Part shown: in pieces, positions 52,391 through 61,748 of the stretch
Layout: the number at the start of each line of letters is the position of its first letter
How positions within the stretch are numbered: position 1 is the stretch's first letter
Source of the DNA: an uncultured Sinobacteraceae bacterium
GTDB taxonomy: Bacteria > Pseudomonadota > Gammaproteobacteria > Nevskiales > Nevskiaceae
Assembly (NCBI GenBank): GCA_903822975.1
Contig: CAIJRD010000008.1
Span: 1 to 64,000 of the forward strand
Length of the DNA: 64,000 nt
Direction: 5' to 3'
Program-made: the position numbers and the translations under genes
Notes under the pieces: generated by a model
Database searches by the model: none
What the model saw: only the letters and a program-made list of their open reading frames with translations
Told to the model about the DNA's origin: nothing

Positions 52391-54163
52391 CTAGAACAAG
52401 CTTCCCGAGTTCTTGCCGAGCATCTGTTCGCGCACCAGCGGAATCGGCGGACCACCGTAGGACAGGAACTGATCGTGGAACGCCAGCCAGGCGTCGCGGC
52501 CGCCGCGGCTGGCGGTCCAGTCGCTGCGCAGCTTGCGGATCATCAGCTTGCCCAGCGTGTAGTTCAGGTACGCCGGATCGTAAGTGCCGCGCGCGGCCTG
52601 TTGACGTGCGTTGCCGGCATCCTGGAAGCCGTCTTCAAGAAACATTTTCTCGCAGGCTTCGACCTTCATGCCCTGCGTATGCATACCGATCGCGCACAGG
52701 AAACGCACGTTGCGCAGCAGTGCTTCCGACAGCTGACCGACATGCACCGCCGGTGCGTTCTTGCCGAGGCCGGCTTCCCACATCATCTCTTCGCTGTAGT
52801 GCGCCCAACCTTCGGCGAACGCGTAGCCGACGAACAGCTGACCGAACTGAAAGCTCGAGCGGTTCGAATGCAGGAACTGCAGGAAGTGACCGGGCCAGAC
52901 TTCATGCGAAGACGTGAACAACAGAACGTTGCGGCCGGGCGTGTAGGCATCTTGCTCGGCCTTCGGCCAGCTCGGATCCGGAGGCGCGATGTAATACGTC
53001 GACGGCATGCCCTTGTCGTAAGGCCCTGGAATGTCGATGTAGGCGAAGTTCCAGCGCTGGTAGGCCGGCGCCTCGTCGACCAACGCCTTCTCGGTGCTCG
53101 GGATCGTCACCAGCTTGTTGTCGATGACGAACTGACGCAGCTCGTCGAGCTGCGCGCGGGCACCTTCCACCGCGCCGCCCTGCGGCTTGTCCGCATTCAC
53201 CTGGTCCACGCAGGCGTGCAGCGTGCCGCCCGGCAGCACCTGCGCGCAGGCATCTTTGAGTGCGGCAAGGTTGCGCGCGAGATCGGCGCGGCCGACGGCT
53301 TCGAGCCGCTTCAGCGGCGTGTTGACGCGCTCGGTCTTCCACAACATGTCGGCGAATTTCTTCGGTCCGAGCGCGAAGTTGTCGGTCGCCTTCGGCTGCT
53401 CACTGGTGAGCCAGTCGGCCATGCCCTGCATCGCCTGCGCGGCCGGTTCGATCGCGGCCTTGAAGTCGGCCTGCAAGGCTGCATCGGTGACGCTGGCGAA
53501 TGCTTTCGGCGCGTCGTCGCGATAGAACGAGGCATACCCACCGAACGCCGCAATGCCGCGCTCGACGAAGGTCTTCGGCAGCGGCGTTTTCAAGTTCGCC
53601 CGGATCTGTGCGATCGCAACCGGAATGGCCTTCAGATAAGCGGTGAAGGCTTTCAGCCGCACATCGGCCGCAGCATACGGCCGCGCGATGTAGACGCTCG
53701 GCTCGAGACCGCCGTCGAGATAGTAAGACGGGTTGTGGAACGGCTCGGCCGCTTCATCGCTCCAGAACAGATCGATATCGATCCGCGCAAGCAGGTAATC
53801 GCGCTCGAAGCGCTGTTCCGGCGTCAGCGACGCGTCCTTGAATGCAGCGGCCAGCTTGCGCTGCTGCTTGAGCCAGGCGACCTGCTTCTTGATGCCTGCC
53901 GCACTCCAGTCCGGCAGCTTGCCATCGAACTCGTGGCGTCCCTGCGAGACTGCAAACGCCGGCTCGGCGGCAAAGTAAGCCTCACGATAGGCGTCCAGGA
54001 AGGGCGACCATTTCGGATTGGGGACGCTTGATGCCTTTGCAGCAGCCGTCGCGACGGCCGGGGTTGCGGCAGTCGTCGTTGCGAAGGCCGGGGCCACGCT
54101 CAGCAGCACAGCCGCCGCAGCGAAACCGCGCAGCGACTTGGAGCGGAAAACAATCGGGATCAT
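52391..54163 (-). CDS. DUF885 family metallopeptidase-like protein, secreted
   Basis: A 590-residue protein with a signal peptide (RSKSLRGFAAAAVLLSVAPAFA). It belongs to the DUF885 group, distantly related to M32/M3-like zinc peptidases. The metal motif HEVWPGHFLQFLH and the downstream FAEGWAHYSEEMM (Glu ligand) are intact, so peptidase activity is likely, but the substrate is unknown. The ATG at 54163 was chosen, because it begins a normal signal peptide; upstream residues are not conserved-looking. Confidence 0.85.
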   Translation of the reverse strand: MIPIVFRSKSLRGFAAAAVLLSVAPAFATTTAATPAVATAAAKASSVPNPKWSPFLDAYREAYFAAEPAFAVSQGRHEFDGKLPDWSAAGIKKQVAWLKQQRKLAAAFKDASLTPEQRFERDYLLARIDIDLFWSDEAAEPFHNPSYYLDGGLEPSVYIARPYAAADVRLKAFTAYLKAIPVAIAQIRANLKTPLPKTFVERGIAAFGGYASFYRDDAPKAFASVTDAALQADFKAAIEPAAQAMQGMADWLTSEQPKATDNFALGPKKFADMLWKTERVNTPLKRLEAVGRADLARNLAALKDACAQVLPGGTLHACVDQVNADKPQGGAVEGARAQLDELRQFVIDNKLVTIPSTEKALVDEAPAYQRWNFAYIDIPGPYDKGMPSTYYIAPPDPSWPKAEQDAYTPGRNVLLFTSSHEVWPGHFLQFLHSNRSSFQFGQLFVGYAFAEGWAHYSEEMMWEAGLGKNAPAVHVGQLSEALLRNVRFLCAIGMHTQGMKVEACEKMFLEDGFQDAGNARQQAARGTYDPAYLNYTLGKLMIRKLRSDWTASRGGRDAWLAFHDQFLSYGGPPIPLVREQMLGKNSGSLF

Positions 54164-54542
54164 GTCAGTCCTTTGAACGAAGGTGGACGCCGCGGGCCGA
54201 AGAGCGCGAGCCGGGCGAATGAAGATCGATGCAGCAGGCGCGGTTTTGGTTTGAATTGCAGCTGCTGCAATACCTCGCGGCAACTTAGATTGCATTCACT
54301 CTCTAACTTAACTTAGATTAGTCGCGGATGAATCGCGGCTTGCTCGCGTGCATCGATCGCGACTCATGCAATGAGTGCGCGAGGCGATCGGAACCGCATT
54401 CAAACCCGCGATCAACGCTGCGATTGAGCATTCCGGTCGGCAGCAGGCCGTCGCAGGCTGCGACCGAAGTGACGAAGCGAAGCATCGAATAGAAGTGGCG
54501 AGTAGAAGTAGCGAATAGAACCAGAACTGTTGGAGGAGCGAC
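54164..54542. repeat. Divergent spacer with 13-bp repeat (54482-54520)
   Basis: The 379-base gap between the divergent DUF885 and amidohydrolase genes holds three tandem 13-bp units (GTGGCGAGTAGAA-type) and, nearer DUF885, short AT-rich sequence (AACTTAACTTAGATTAG) suitable for promoters. A strong GGAGGAG ribosome-binding site precedes the amidohydrolase ATG. No gene is visible. Confidence 0.65.
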
Positions 54543-56360
54543 ATGGCAGACGACGTGCGTGCACGCAGCGGCTTCGACCTGATCATCAAGAACGGGCGCT
54601 TCTTCGACGGTACCGGTGCGCCTGCGGCGCCGCGCAACCTGGCGATTCGTGGCGGCCGCGTAGTTGCGATTTCTGAAACTGCGCTCGACGAACTCGGCTG
54701 TAACGAGGTGATTGACGCCGCCGGTTGCTGGGTGATGCCGGGCTTTCTCGATACGCACACGCACTACGACGCCGAGATCGAAGCCGCGCCCGCGCTGCGC
54801 GAGAGCGTGCGGCATGGCGTGACCACGGTGACCTTCGGCTCCTGTTCGATCGGCATGGTCTGCGCCGATGCCGAAGATTGCTCGGACCTGTTCACGCGCG
54901 TCGAATCGATTCCGCGCGAGCACGTGCTGCCGCTGCTGCAGAAGACCAAGACCTGGAACACGCCGGCCGGTTACGTGCGGCATCTCGAATCGCTGCCGCT
55001 GGGGCCGAATGTCACCAGCTTCCTCGGCCATTCGGATTTGCGCGTATCGGTGATGGGTCTTACGCGCGCGGTCGACCGCAAGGCGCGACCGAGCGAACGC
55101 GAGTTGCAGCAGATGGAAGGCATGCTGGAAAACGCGCTCGACGCAGGCCTGCTCGGCTTGTCGACGATGACGACCAAGTGGGACAAGCTCGATGGCGAGC
55201 GCCACCGTTCGGCGTCGCTGCCGACGACGTATGCGAAGTGGAGCGAGTACGCGCGGCTCAACAAGGTGCTGCGTCGTCGCGGACGGATTCATCAAGGTGC
55301 GCCGAACATCGTCACCAAATGGAACACGGTGCTGTTCATGGGTGCGAGCATCGGCCTGTTCCGCAAGAAGCTGAAGACCACGCTGATCACCTTGATGGAT
55401 GTGAAGTCGGACGGCTGGTTGCATCGCGTGGTCGGCAAGCTGGCGCACTTCCTCAATCGCTACCTGAACGCCGATTTCCGCTGGCAGGCACTGCCCTGCC
55501 CGTTCGAAGTACACGCCGACGGCATCGACCTGGTGATCTTCGAAGAATTCGGCGCTGGCGAGCAGGCGCTGCATCTGACCGATGAGGTCGAGCGCAATAC
55601 GCTGATGCAAGACGAAAGCTATCGCCGGTCGTTCCGCAAGAACTACGAATCCAAGTACACGCCGCGCGTCTGGCACCGCGATTTCTACGATGCCGACATC
55701 GTCGCTTGTCCGGACGCCTCGGTGGTCGGCAAGACCTTCGGCGAGGTCGCCGATGCGCGCGGCATCCATCCGGTCGACGCCTTCCTCGATCTCGTTGTCG
55801 CCCACGGCAAGCAGCTGCGCTGGCATACGGTGATCGCCAATTGGCGTCCGCGCGAACTGGAAAAGATCGTGCAGGACAAGGGCGCGATCATCAGCTTCAG
55901 CGATGCCGGCGCGCACATTCGCAACATGGCGTTCTACAACTTTCCGCTGCGCATGCTGAAACTCGTGCGCGACGCCGCACAGCGTGGCGAGCCCTTCATG
56001 ACCGTCGAGCAGGCGGTATGGCGGCTGACTGGCGAACTCGGTGACTGGTTCGGTATCGACGCCGGACACCTGCGCCTCGGCGGTCGTGCGGATATCGTCA
56101 TCGTCGATCCGGTCGGACTCGACCACAGCCTCGGGGCCTATGCCGAAGCGCCGATTGCCGAATTCAACGGCCTGCGCCGGATGGTCAACCGCAACGCTCG
56201 CGCGGTAATCGCCACCGTCATCAATGGCCGTGTGGCGTATCGCGGCGATAGCGGCGAAGACGGCCGCTTTGCCGACGACTTCGGAACCGCCAAAGGTTAC
56301 GGCAGCTTCCTCGCCGCAGGCCAGCTCTCAGCCGTCGCGAACGTCGCGCAGGCGGCATGA
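54543..56360 (+). CDS. Amidohydrolase of the N-acyl-D-amino-acid deacylase type
   Basis: A 605-residue TIM-barrel metalloenzyme. The N-terminal NGRFFDGTGAPAAPRNLAIRGGRVVAI beta-sandwich and PGFLDTHTHYD metal site (HxH) are typical of D-aminoacylases. The late SFSDAGAHIRNMAFY and GRADIVIVDP segments also fit. It probably removes acyl groups from D-amino acids or related amides; its real substrate is unknown. GGAGGAGCGAC precedes the ATG. A TetR regulator follows. Confidence 0.87.
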   Translation: MADDVRARSGFDLIIKNGRFFDGTGAPAAPRNLAIRGGRVVAISETALDELGCNEVIDAAGCWVMPGFLDTHTHYDAEIEAAPALRESVRHGVTTVTFGSCSIGMVCADAEDCSDLFTRVESIPREHVLPLLQKTKTWNTPAGYVRHLESLPLGPNVTSFLGHSDLRVSVMGLTRAVDRKARPSERELQQMEGMLENALDAGLLGLSTMTTKWDKLDGERHRSASLPTTYAKWSEYARLNKVLRRRGRIHQGAPNIVTKWNTVLFMGASIGLFRKKLKTTLITLMDVKSDGWLHRVVGKLAHFLNRYLNADFRWQALPCPFEVHADGIDLVIFEEFGAGEQALHLTDEVERNTLMQDESYRRSFRKNYESKYTPRVWHRDFYDADIVACPDASVVGKTFGEVADARGIHPVDAFLDLVVAHGKQLRWHTVIANWRPRELEKIVQDKGAIISFSDAGAHIRNMAFYNFPLRMLKLVRDAAQRGEPFMTVEQAVWRLTGELGDWFGIDAGHLRLGGRADIVIVDPVGLDHSLGAYAEAPIAEFNGLRRMVNRNARAVIATVINGRVAYRGDSGEDGRFADDFGTAKGYGSFLAAGQLSAVANVAQAA

Positions 56361-56382
56361 CGCACGATCGCCGGCAGTTGCG

Positions 56383-57057
56383 ATGACGACCCTGGCCGCA
56401 CCAAACGCCAAGCGCAAGGCCGCTGCGCGCAAACCGCGCAAGCCGGCGCCCGCTGTGCGTCGCACGCAAACGCAGCGTCGCGAAGCGACCGTCGCCAAGC
56501 TGCTCGACGCCGCCGCCGAAGCGCTGATCGACGTCGGCTACACCGGCGCCAGCGTGCAGGAAATCTGCACGCGTGCGGGTGTTTCGCAAGGCGCGCTGTT
56601 CCGCCATTTCAGCTCGCGGATGGAACTGATGATCCGCGTGTCCGAGCATGTCGGCGACGGACTGATCGCGCTGTATCAGGCCGACTTTCAGCGCCTGCGC
56701 AGCACCAGGCACGACGATCTCGCGCTGGCCCTGCAACTGCTGCGCAGCAACGTGCAGTCGCGATTGCATCAGGCCTGGTTCGAGCTGCTGCTGGCGGCAC
56801 GAACCGATCTGCGCCTGCAGCAGGCGCTGCGCCCGATCTGGCAGCACCGTGACGAAATCGTGCAGGCGCTTGCGCGTAGCCTGTTGCCAGAAGCTGCGCG
56901 CACGCTGCCGCAGTTCGATGTGATCGTCGATACGATGGTCACGCTGTTCCATGGCGAGGCGGTCGATCGTTTCATCCGCAGCGACGCCGCGGCCGAGCGC
57001 CGGCGCATGGACTGGTTGCTGCAGCAATTGCGCGAAATGCTACAGCGCGAAGACTGA
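56383..57057 (+). CDS. TetR-family transcriptional regulator
   Basis: A 224-residue regulator. A basic, Ala/Pro/Lys-rich N-terminus (1-30) precedes the helix-turn-helix (TVAKLLDAAAEALIDVGYTGASVQEICTRAGVSQGALFRHFSSRMEL). The ligand-binding part is all-helical. It follows the amidohydrolase by 22 bases and may control it. The ATG at 56383 was chosen over an upstream overlap frame. Confidence 0.88.
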   Translation: MTTLAAPNAKRKAAARKPRKPAPAVRRTQTQRREATVAKLLDAAAEALIDVGYTGASVQEICTRAGVSQGALFRHFSSRMELMIRVSEHVGDGLIALYQADFQRLRSTRHDDLALALQLLRSNVQSRLHQAWFELLLAARTDLRLQQALRPIWQHRDEIVQALARSLLPEAARTLPQFDVIVDTMVTLFHGEAVDRFIRSDAAAERRRMDWLLQQLREMLQRED

Positions 57058-57250
57058 AGCCCGATCACTCGGCCGCGACCGCGCTGACCTTGTTGCGACA
57101 ACTGCAAATCCGCGACCGCAAAGGGTCAACTCGGCAACCGCGAGCACAGCAGTCGCCGCGCGACCGCTTTTCGAATCCGGCCCGCGCGCCGCGCTGCAAC
57201 CAATTGGGGGGCTCGGTGCATCCAAGCTGACATCGACCCTGCCGAGCCCG

Positions 57251-57958
57251 ATGACGATGAACCTGCCCAAACGACTTCTGTGTTCCGCCGCATTCGCGGT
57301 GGTCACCGCGCCGTTCCTGTTGATCGCCACCGCTTGCGGCAGCGAGCACCGCTCCGGCAACAGCCTTTTCGGCGACATGCGGGTCGGCTCCGGCACCTTG
57401 TTGTCGCAGACCCGCGAGTTACCGGCATTCAGCTCGATTGAAGTCGACGGCAGCTCCGATGTCGAAGTACAGATCGGCGCTGCGCAGCAGGTCGCCGTGA
57501 CCGGCGACGACAACCTGCTCGACATGATCGACCTCACCGTACGCGACGGCCGCCTGACGGTGAGTTCGCATGGCTCCTATCGCAGCCGTCGCGACCTCAA
57601 AGTTGTCATTACCCTGCCGGCGCTCGATGCGGTCACGATCGAAGGCAGCGGCGACGTCGTGCTGCATGGCTTTACAGGCAGCGCGCTGAAACTGCGTATT
57701 GCCGGCTCCGGCGACATCCACGCGGATGGCGCGGTCGACACGCTCGCGCTGCGCATCGCCGGCTCTGGCGATGCGGACTTGAGCGCGCTGAAGGCGAAGA
57801 CTGCGGCCGTCGAAATCAATGGCAGCGGTGACGCCAGTGTGTTTGCCAGCGAGTCGCTGAGCGCTGCGACCAATGGCAGCGGCGACATCCGTTACAGCGG
57901 CGATCCGAAGCAGCTCGCAACCGCGGTACATGGCAGCGGCGATATCCGGCGGTTCTGA
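57251..57958 (+). CDS. DUF2807 (head GIN domain) lipoprotein
   Basis: A 235-residue protein with lipobox Cys29 (LIATAC). The mature part is a putative auto-transporter-like DUF2807 beta-solenoid with six GSGD repeats (IEGSGDVVL, IAGSGDIHA, IAGSGDADL, INGSGDASV, TNGSGDIRY, VHGSGDIRR). The starting FSSIEVDGSSDVEV segment is typical. Function is unknown; such proteins are envelope-associated. ATGs at 57251 and 57257 are equivalent. Confidence 0.87.
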   Translation: MTMNLPKRLLCSAAFAVVTAPFLLIATACGSEHRSGNSLFGDMRVGSGTLLSQTRELPAFSSIEVDGSSDVEVQIGAAQQVAVTGDDNLLDMIDLTVRDGRLTVSSHGSYRSRRDLKVVITLPALDAVTIEGSGDVVLHGFTGSALKLRIAGSGDIHADGAVDTLALRIAGSGDADLSALKAKTAAVEINGSGDASVFASESLSAATNGSGDIRYSGDPKQLATAVHGSGDIRRF

Positions 57959-58379
57959 AGATCAGTCGCCCGGCGTTGTCTGCCCCGGTGTCGTGCACAT
58001 CGCCAGCAACCGCGACTGCGCGGCCCCTATCGTTCGGTCGCCTTGGCAACCGGGTGTGCGAAGACGTTCGAACTCACGCCCTTCTCGATCGCCAGGTGAG
58101 TGCCGACTCTTGCGCTGGCACGGTTTGGCCGCAGGGCGAGATCCAGCCCGAACGAATCGGCGCCAACCTGCGGCTTGCGGTGCCGACAATTCCGTCCTCG
58201 GCGGACTAGTCTTCCCTCAACCCGCAAGGGCCGATCCGATGCAGGCCTTCGCTGGCCCAACCGATCCGGCTGCGTGAGTTCCGGGTAAATCGACACTGCC
58301 GCGCCAGACGACCGCGTCGGCGCGGCGATATCGGCGGTGGCCAGAAGGTTTAAAATTCCTGCCCCACCTTTCCACCCGA
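57959..58379. other. Spacer before the acyl-CoA dehydrogenase gene
   Basis: A 421-base gap with no credible gene, clear repeat or hairpin. It is moderately less ordered than other spacers here. It should contain the acyl-CoA dehydrogenase promoter, but I could not identify it. Confidence 0.4.
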
Positions 58380-59531
58380 ATGCCCATGGATACGCAAACC
58401 AGCGAACTCAACCTGTTCCGCGACAACGTCGTCCGCTTTCTCGCCGACGAGGTGGAGCCGCATTACGAAGCCTGGGAAAAGGCCGGCATCTTCCCCGCCG
58501 AGTTGTATCTGAAGATGGGCGAAGCCGGACTGCTGTGCGTCGACATGCCAGAGGAATACGGCGGCATCGGCGCACCGTTCGAGTTCTCCATGGTGGTGCT
58601 GTACGAAGTCGCACGCATGGGTTTTCTGGCGCTGGCTTCGAATTTGTCGGTGCATTCCGATATCGCAGCGCCGTACATCCTGCATCTGGGCAGCGAGGAG
58701 CAGAAAAAGTACTGGCTGCCAAAAATGGCGAGCGGCGAAAAGATCGGCGCAATTGGTATGACCGAGCCGGGTGCGGGTTCCGATCTGCAGGGCATCAAGA
58801 CCAGCGCGCTGGCCGATGCCGACGGCAACTTCATCGTCAATGGCTCCAAGACCTTCATCACCAACGGCCAGCACGCCGGCGTCGTCGTGCTCGCCGCGAA
58901 GACCGACCCGAAAGCCGGCGGCAAGGGCACCACGCTGTTCACCTTCGATACCTCGCTGCCCGGCTTCAAGCGCGGTCGCAATCTCGACAAGATCGGCATG
59001 CACAGCGCCGACACCTCCGAAATGTTCTTCGACAACGTCAAGGTGCCGGCGAATTCCGTGCTCGGACGTGTCGGTGGCGGCTTCGGCCACCTCATCGATG
59101 AACTGCCGCGCGAGCGTCTTGCGTTGGCGGTGACGGCGGTCGGACACGCCGAGGGCGCGCTGCAAAAAACGATCGAGTACACCACCACACGCAAGGCGTT
59201 CGGCAATCCGATCGCAAGTTTCCAGAACACGCGCTTCGAACTGGCCAAGATCAAGACCGACATCGAAGTGCATCGTGCCTTCGTCGAGAAGTGCACGCAG
59301 CAGTACGAGCAGAAAGCGCTCGACGTGCCGACCGCGGCGATGGTCAAGCTGGCCACAACGGAAATGGAAGGTCGCGTCACCGACGCCTGCCTGCAGTTGT
59401 TCGGCGGCTACGGCTACATGACCGAGTATCCGATCTCGCGTTTCTGGAGCGATGCGCGAATCCAGCGCATTTATGGCGGCACCAGCGAGATCATGAAGGA
59501 AGTCATCGCACGCTCGCTGGTCGGGCGCTGA
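58380..59531 (+). CDS. Acyl-CoA dehydrogenase
   Basis: A 383-residue flavoenzyme for alpha-beta desaturation of acyl-CoA. The FAD-binding MTEPGAGSDLQGIKT and FITNGQHA segments are canonical, and the C-terminal QLFGGYGYMTEYPISRFWSDARIQRIYGGTSEIM carries the flavin contacts and the substrate-binding Arg region. A likely catalytic Glu lies in IYGGTSE. Chain-length preference cannot be told. A strong terminator follows. Confidence 0.95.
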   Translation: MPMDTQTSELNLFRDNVVRFLADEVEPHYEAWEKAGIFPAELYLKMGEAGLLCVDMPEEYGGIGAPFEFSMVVLYEVARMGFLALASNLSVHSDIAAPYILHLGSEEQKKYWLPKMASGEKIGAIGMTEPGAGSDLQGIKTSALADADGNFIVNGSKTFITNGQHAGVVVLAAKTDPKAGGKGTTLFTFDTSLPGFKRGRNLDKIGMHSADTSEMFFDNVKVPANSVLGRVGGGFGHLIDELPRERLALAVTAVGHAEGALQKTIEYTTTRKAFGNPIASFQNTRFELAKIKTDIEVHRAFVEKCTQQYEQKALDVPTAAMVKLATTEMEGRVTDACLQLFGGYGYMTEYPISRFWSDARIQRIYGGTSEIMKEVIARSLVGR

Positions 59532-59690
59532 TTCGACGTGAACGCCTGAACCGGCCGCCGATTCGTCGCACCGATTGAAGACCGCGCACTCGAACGCCGA
59601 CCGGCACCCGCGTACAGATGCGCAGGTTTGATGCCGAAGCGAGCAGGGTTCTTGGAGCGATCGGCGCCAGCTTGGCGCGGATGATTCAAA

Positions 59691-59728
59691 CGGGCGCCGG
59701 CACTCACTGCCGGCGCCCGAACTTTTTT
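59691..59728 (+). terminator. Rho-independent terminator after acyl-CoA dehydrogenase
   Basis: A perfect 12-bp GC-rich stem, 59691-59702 against 59708-59719, with loop CTCAC is followed by AAC and six Ts (59723-59728). This is the clearest intrinsic terminator in the window. Confidence 0.95.
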
Positions 59729-59806
59729 GGCCGCGAACGGAACTGATCTGGCGCCAACGGATCAATCGCGGGCGCAGTTCGCTGCACTCTTCGTATCGAG
59801 GTTTTC

Positions 59807-60988
59807 GTGGATCGTCGCCGTATCGCCGTGACGCTTGCCGGCGCAGCCGCATTCCTAACGCTGTACGCACCGCAGTCGCTGCTGCCCTTGCTGCGAACCT
59901 GGTTGGGCCGGGATGCGGCGCTGGCAGGTCTGGTGATCTCGGCCGGCACCTTCGGTGTGGCACTCGCAGCCCCCTTCGCCGGCATGCTTGCCGACCGGCT
60001 CGGCCGACGCCGCGTGATCGTCACCGCAGCATTCCTGACAGCGATTCCGACTTTGCTGATGGCGGCCGCGCCGACACCTGCTCTGCTACTGCTGAGCCGA
60101 TTCGCCGAAGGCATCTTCCTGCCCGGAATCTTCGCGGTGACGGTGGCCTACACCGCCGACGAATGGCCTGCGGCGCAGGCGCGTTCGGTGACCGCGCTGT
60201 ATGTCGCCGGCACCATCGCTGGCGGCTTCTGCGGCCGACTGACTGCAGGGCTGGTGGGCGAGTTCGCCGGCTGGCGCTTTGCGCTCGTCGCACTAGCCTG
60301 CCTGCAATTCCTGGTGGCCTGGTTGATTCGTCGCTGGCTGCCGAAGGAAACGCGCTATCGCGAGCCGGCCGCGGTCCGCGTCGGCGCACTCGAACTACTG
60401 GCCGATGCGCGCCTGCGCGGCGCCTATGCCGCCGGCTTCGCCATTCTGTTCGCGCTGGTCGGCGGATTCACCTACATCACCCTGCGATTGTCCGAGCCGC
60501 CGTTCAATCTGGGGCCGGCGGCGCTATCAGCGCTGTTCACGGTGTATCTGGTCGGCATGGTGATCACGCCGATGTCCGGACGCATCCTCAATCGCTATGG
60601 CCATGCACGCACGCTCGCAATCGCATGGTCGGTGTCGATCGCCGGCTTGCTGCTGACGCTCGGCAGTTCGCTGCCGTTGATCGTGGTCGGCCTATGCCTG
60701 TTCTCCGGCGGCTTGTTCATCGCGCAGACCTCCGCCACCAGCTTCGTCGGCGAAGCCGCGGCGCACGCACGTGCCACTGCCGTCGGACTGTATGTCACCT
60801 GCTATTACATCGGCGGCAGTGTCGGCGGCGTGCTGCCGGCACCCCTGTTCGAACACCTCGGCTGGCCCGGCGTGGTGGCGCTGATCACCTGCGCGGCCGC
60901 GTTCTCGGTGACGATGGCGCAGCGTGCGTTCCGGCTGCAGCCGCCACAGGCGCCGCACGAAGTCGAAATCGGTGGCGAGACCTTGTGA
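59807..60988 (+). CDS. MFS transporter (YnfM-like)
   Basis: A 393-residue 12-helix transporter starting at GTG, with GAGG about eight bases before it. FLTLYAPQSLLPLLRTWLG and GMLADRLGRRRVIV (loop 2-3 motif) fit the YnfM/arabinose-efflux-like group. The FAEGIFLPGIFAVTVAYTADEW segment is typical. The substrate is unknown. Confidence 0.88.
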   Translation: MDRRRIAVTLAGAAAFLTLYAPQSLLPLLRTWLGRDAALAGLVISAGTFGVALAAPFAGMLADRLGRRRVIVTAAFLTAIPTLLMAAAPTPALLLLSRFAEGIFLPGIFAVTVAYTADEWPAAQARSVTALYVAGTIAGGFCGRLTAGLVGEFAGWRFALVALACLQFLVAWLIRRWLPKETRYREPAAVRVGALELLADARLRGAYAAGFAILFALVGGFTYITLRLSEPPFNLGPAALSALFTVYLVGMVITPMSGRILNRYGHARTLAIAWSVSIAGLLLTLGSSLPLIVVGLCLFSGGLFIAQTSATSFVGEAAAHARATAVGLYVTCYYIGGSVGGVLPAPLFEHLGWPGVVALITCAAAFSVTMAQRAFRLQPPQAPHEVEIGGETL

Positions 60989-61036
60989 AACTCGCGGTAC
61001 GATAGCGTCAATACTTCTCGTCGCGGCACTCTCGAA

Positions 61037-61705
61037 ATGAAACAGCACCGGTATCTGCGGCTTCTGCTTCCCCTGTTATTTCTCCTGCCGCAATTGCATT
61101 TACAGGCCGACGAGGTCAGCGACCTGCGGGCAGAGAATGCGCGCCTGCGCGCGCAGCTGGAAGCGATGAAAGGCAAGGACGCCACGGCAGTCTCGGCGCC
61201 CGGCGCGCAACAGACGGTGGCACCGCCCACAATTCCGCCGCCGACGACAGGACCGGCGACATCGACGCCGGCGCCGACGACGGCGCCAGTCGTAGCGGCG
61301 CCTGTCGCACCATCGGCACCAGCATCTGCATCTGCACCGGCACCGGCACCGGCACCGACGATGACAGCGCCTGCCGTAGCACCAAGCGCGGCGACTCCGG
61401 CCGCGCCTCCGGGTTACAAGCTGGTTCCGCTTGAGCCCGAAGGACCGCCGTACATGAACACCGGGTGCAGCCGCAGCGCATTTCTCGGACCACCGCCGGC
61501 GCCCTGGTTAGACGTCGATGCCTGGAACGGTCTGCGGCGCGGCATGGCGCCTGCCGATGTCGAGGCAGCGATTGGCGTCGAACATCACGATGTCCAGGCG
61601 CAGGGCATGACGCAGTGGCAATACGGTCGCTGCGGCGACAGCGTCGGCGGCTGGGTTCTGTTCCAGGGTGGGCGCGTGCGATCCTGGTCGGCGCCGGATC
61701 GCTGA
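61037..61705 (+). CDS. Secreted protein with coiled coil, Pro/Ala/Thr linker and BamE-like end
   Basis: A 222-residue exported protein. A signal peptide (LRLLLPLLFLLPQLHLQA) is followed by a short coiled coil (DEVSDLRAENARLRAQLEAMKG), a long low-complexity Ala/Pro/Thr linker (about 50-130), and a C-terminal domain LRRGMAPADVEAAIGVEHHD...WQYGRCGDSVGGWVLFQGGRV that resembles SmpA/BamE folds. Cysteines at about 143 and 203 may pair. Function is unknown. It is convergent with der. Confidence 0.8.
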   Translation: MKQHRYLRLLLPLLFLLPQLHLQADEVSDLRAENARLRAQLEAMKGKDATAVSAPGAQQTVAPPTIPPPTTGPATSTPAPTTAPVVAAPVAPSAPASASAPAPAPAPTMTAPAVAPSAATPAAPPGYKLVPLEPEGPPYMNTGCSRSAFLGPPPAPWLDVDAWNGLRRGMAPADVEAAIGVEHHDVQAQGMTQWQYGRCGDSVGGWVLFQGGRVRSWSAPDR

Positions 61706-61714
61706 TTCGCGACG

Positions 61715-61737
61715 ACGGCGCCCGCTTTGGGCGCCGT
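61715..61737. terminator. Hairpin between convergent 61705 gene and der
   Basis: A perfect 9-bp stem, 61715-61723 against 61729-61737, with loop GCTTT lies in the 43-base convergent spacer. It has no long U-tract but is well placed as a bidirectional terminator. Confidence 0.75.
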
Positions 61738-61748
61738 GAACGGTATGC

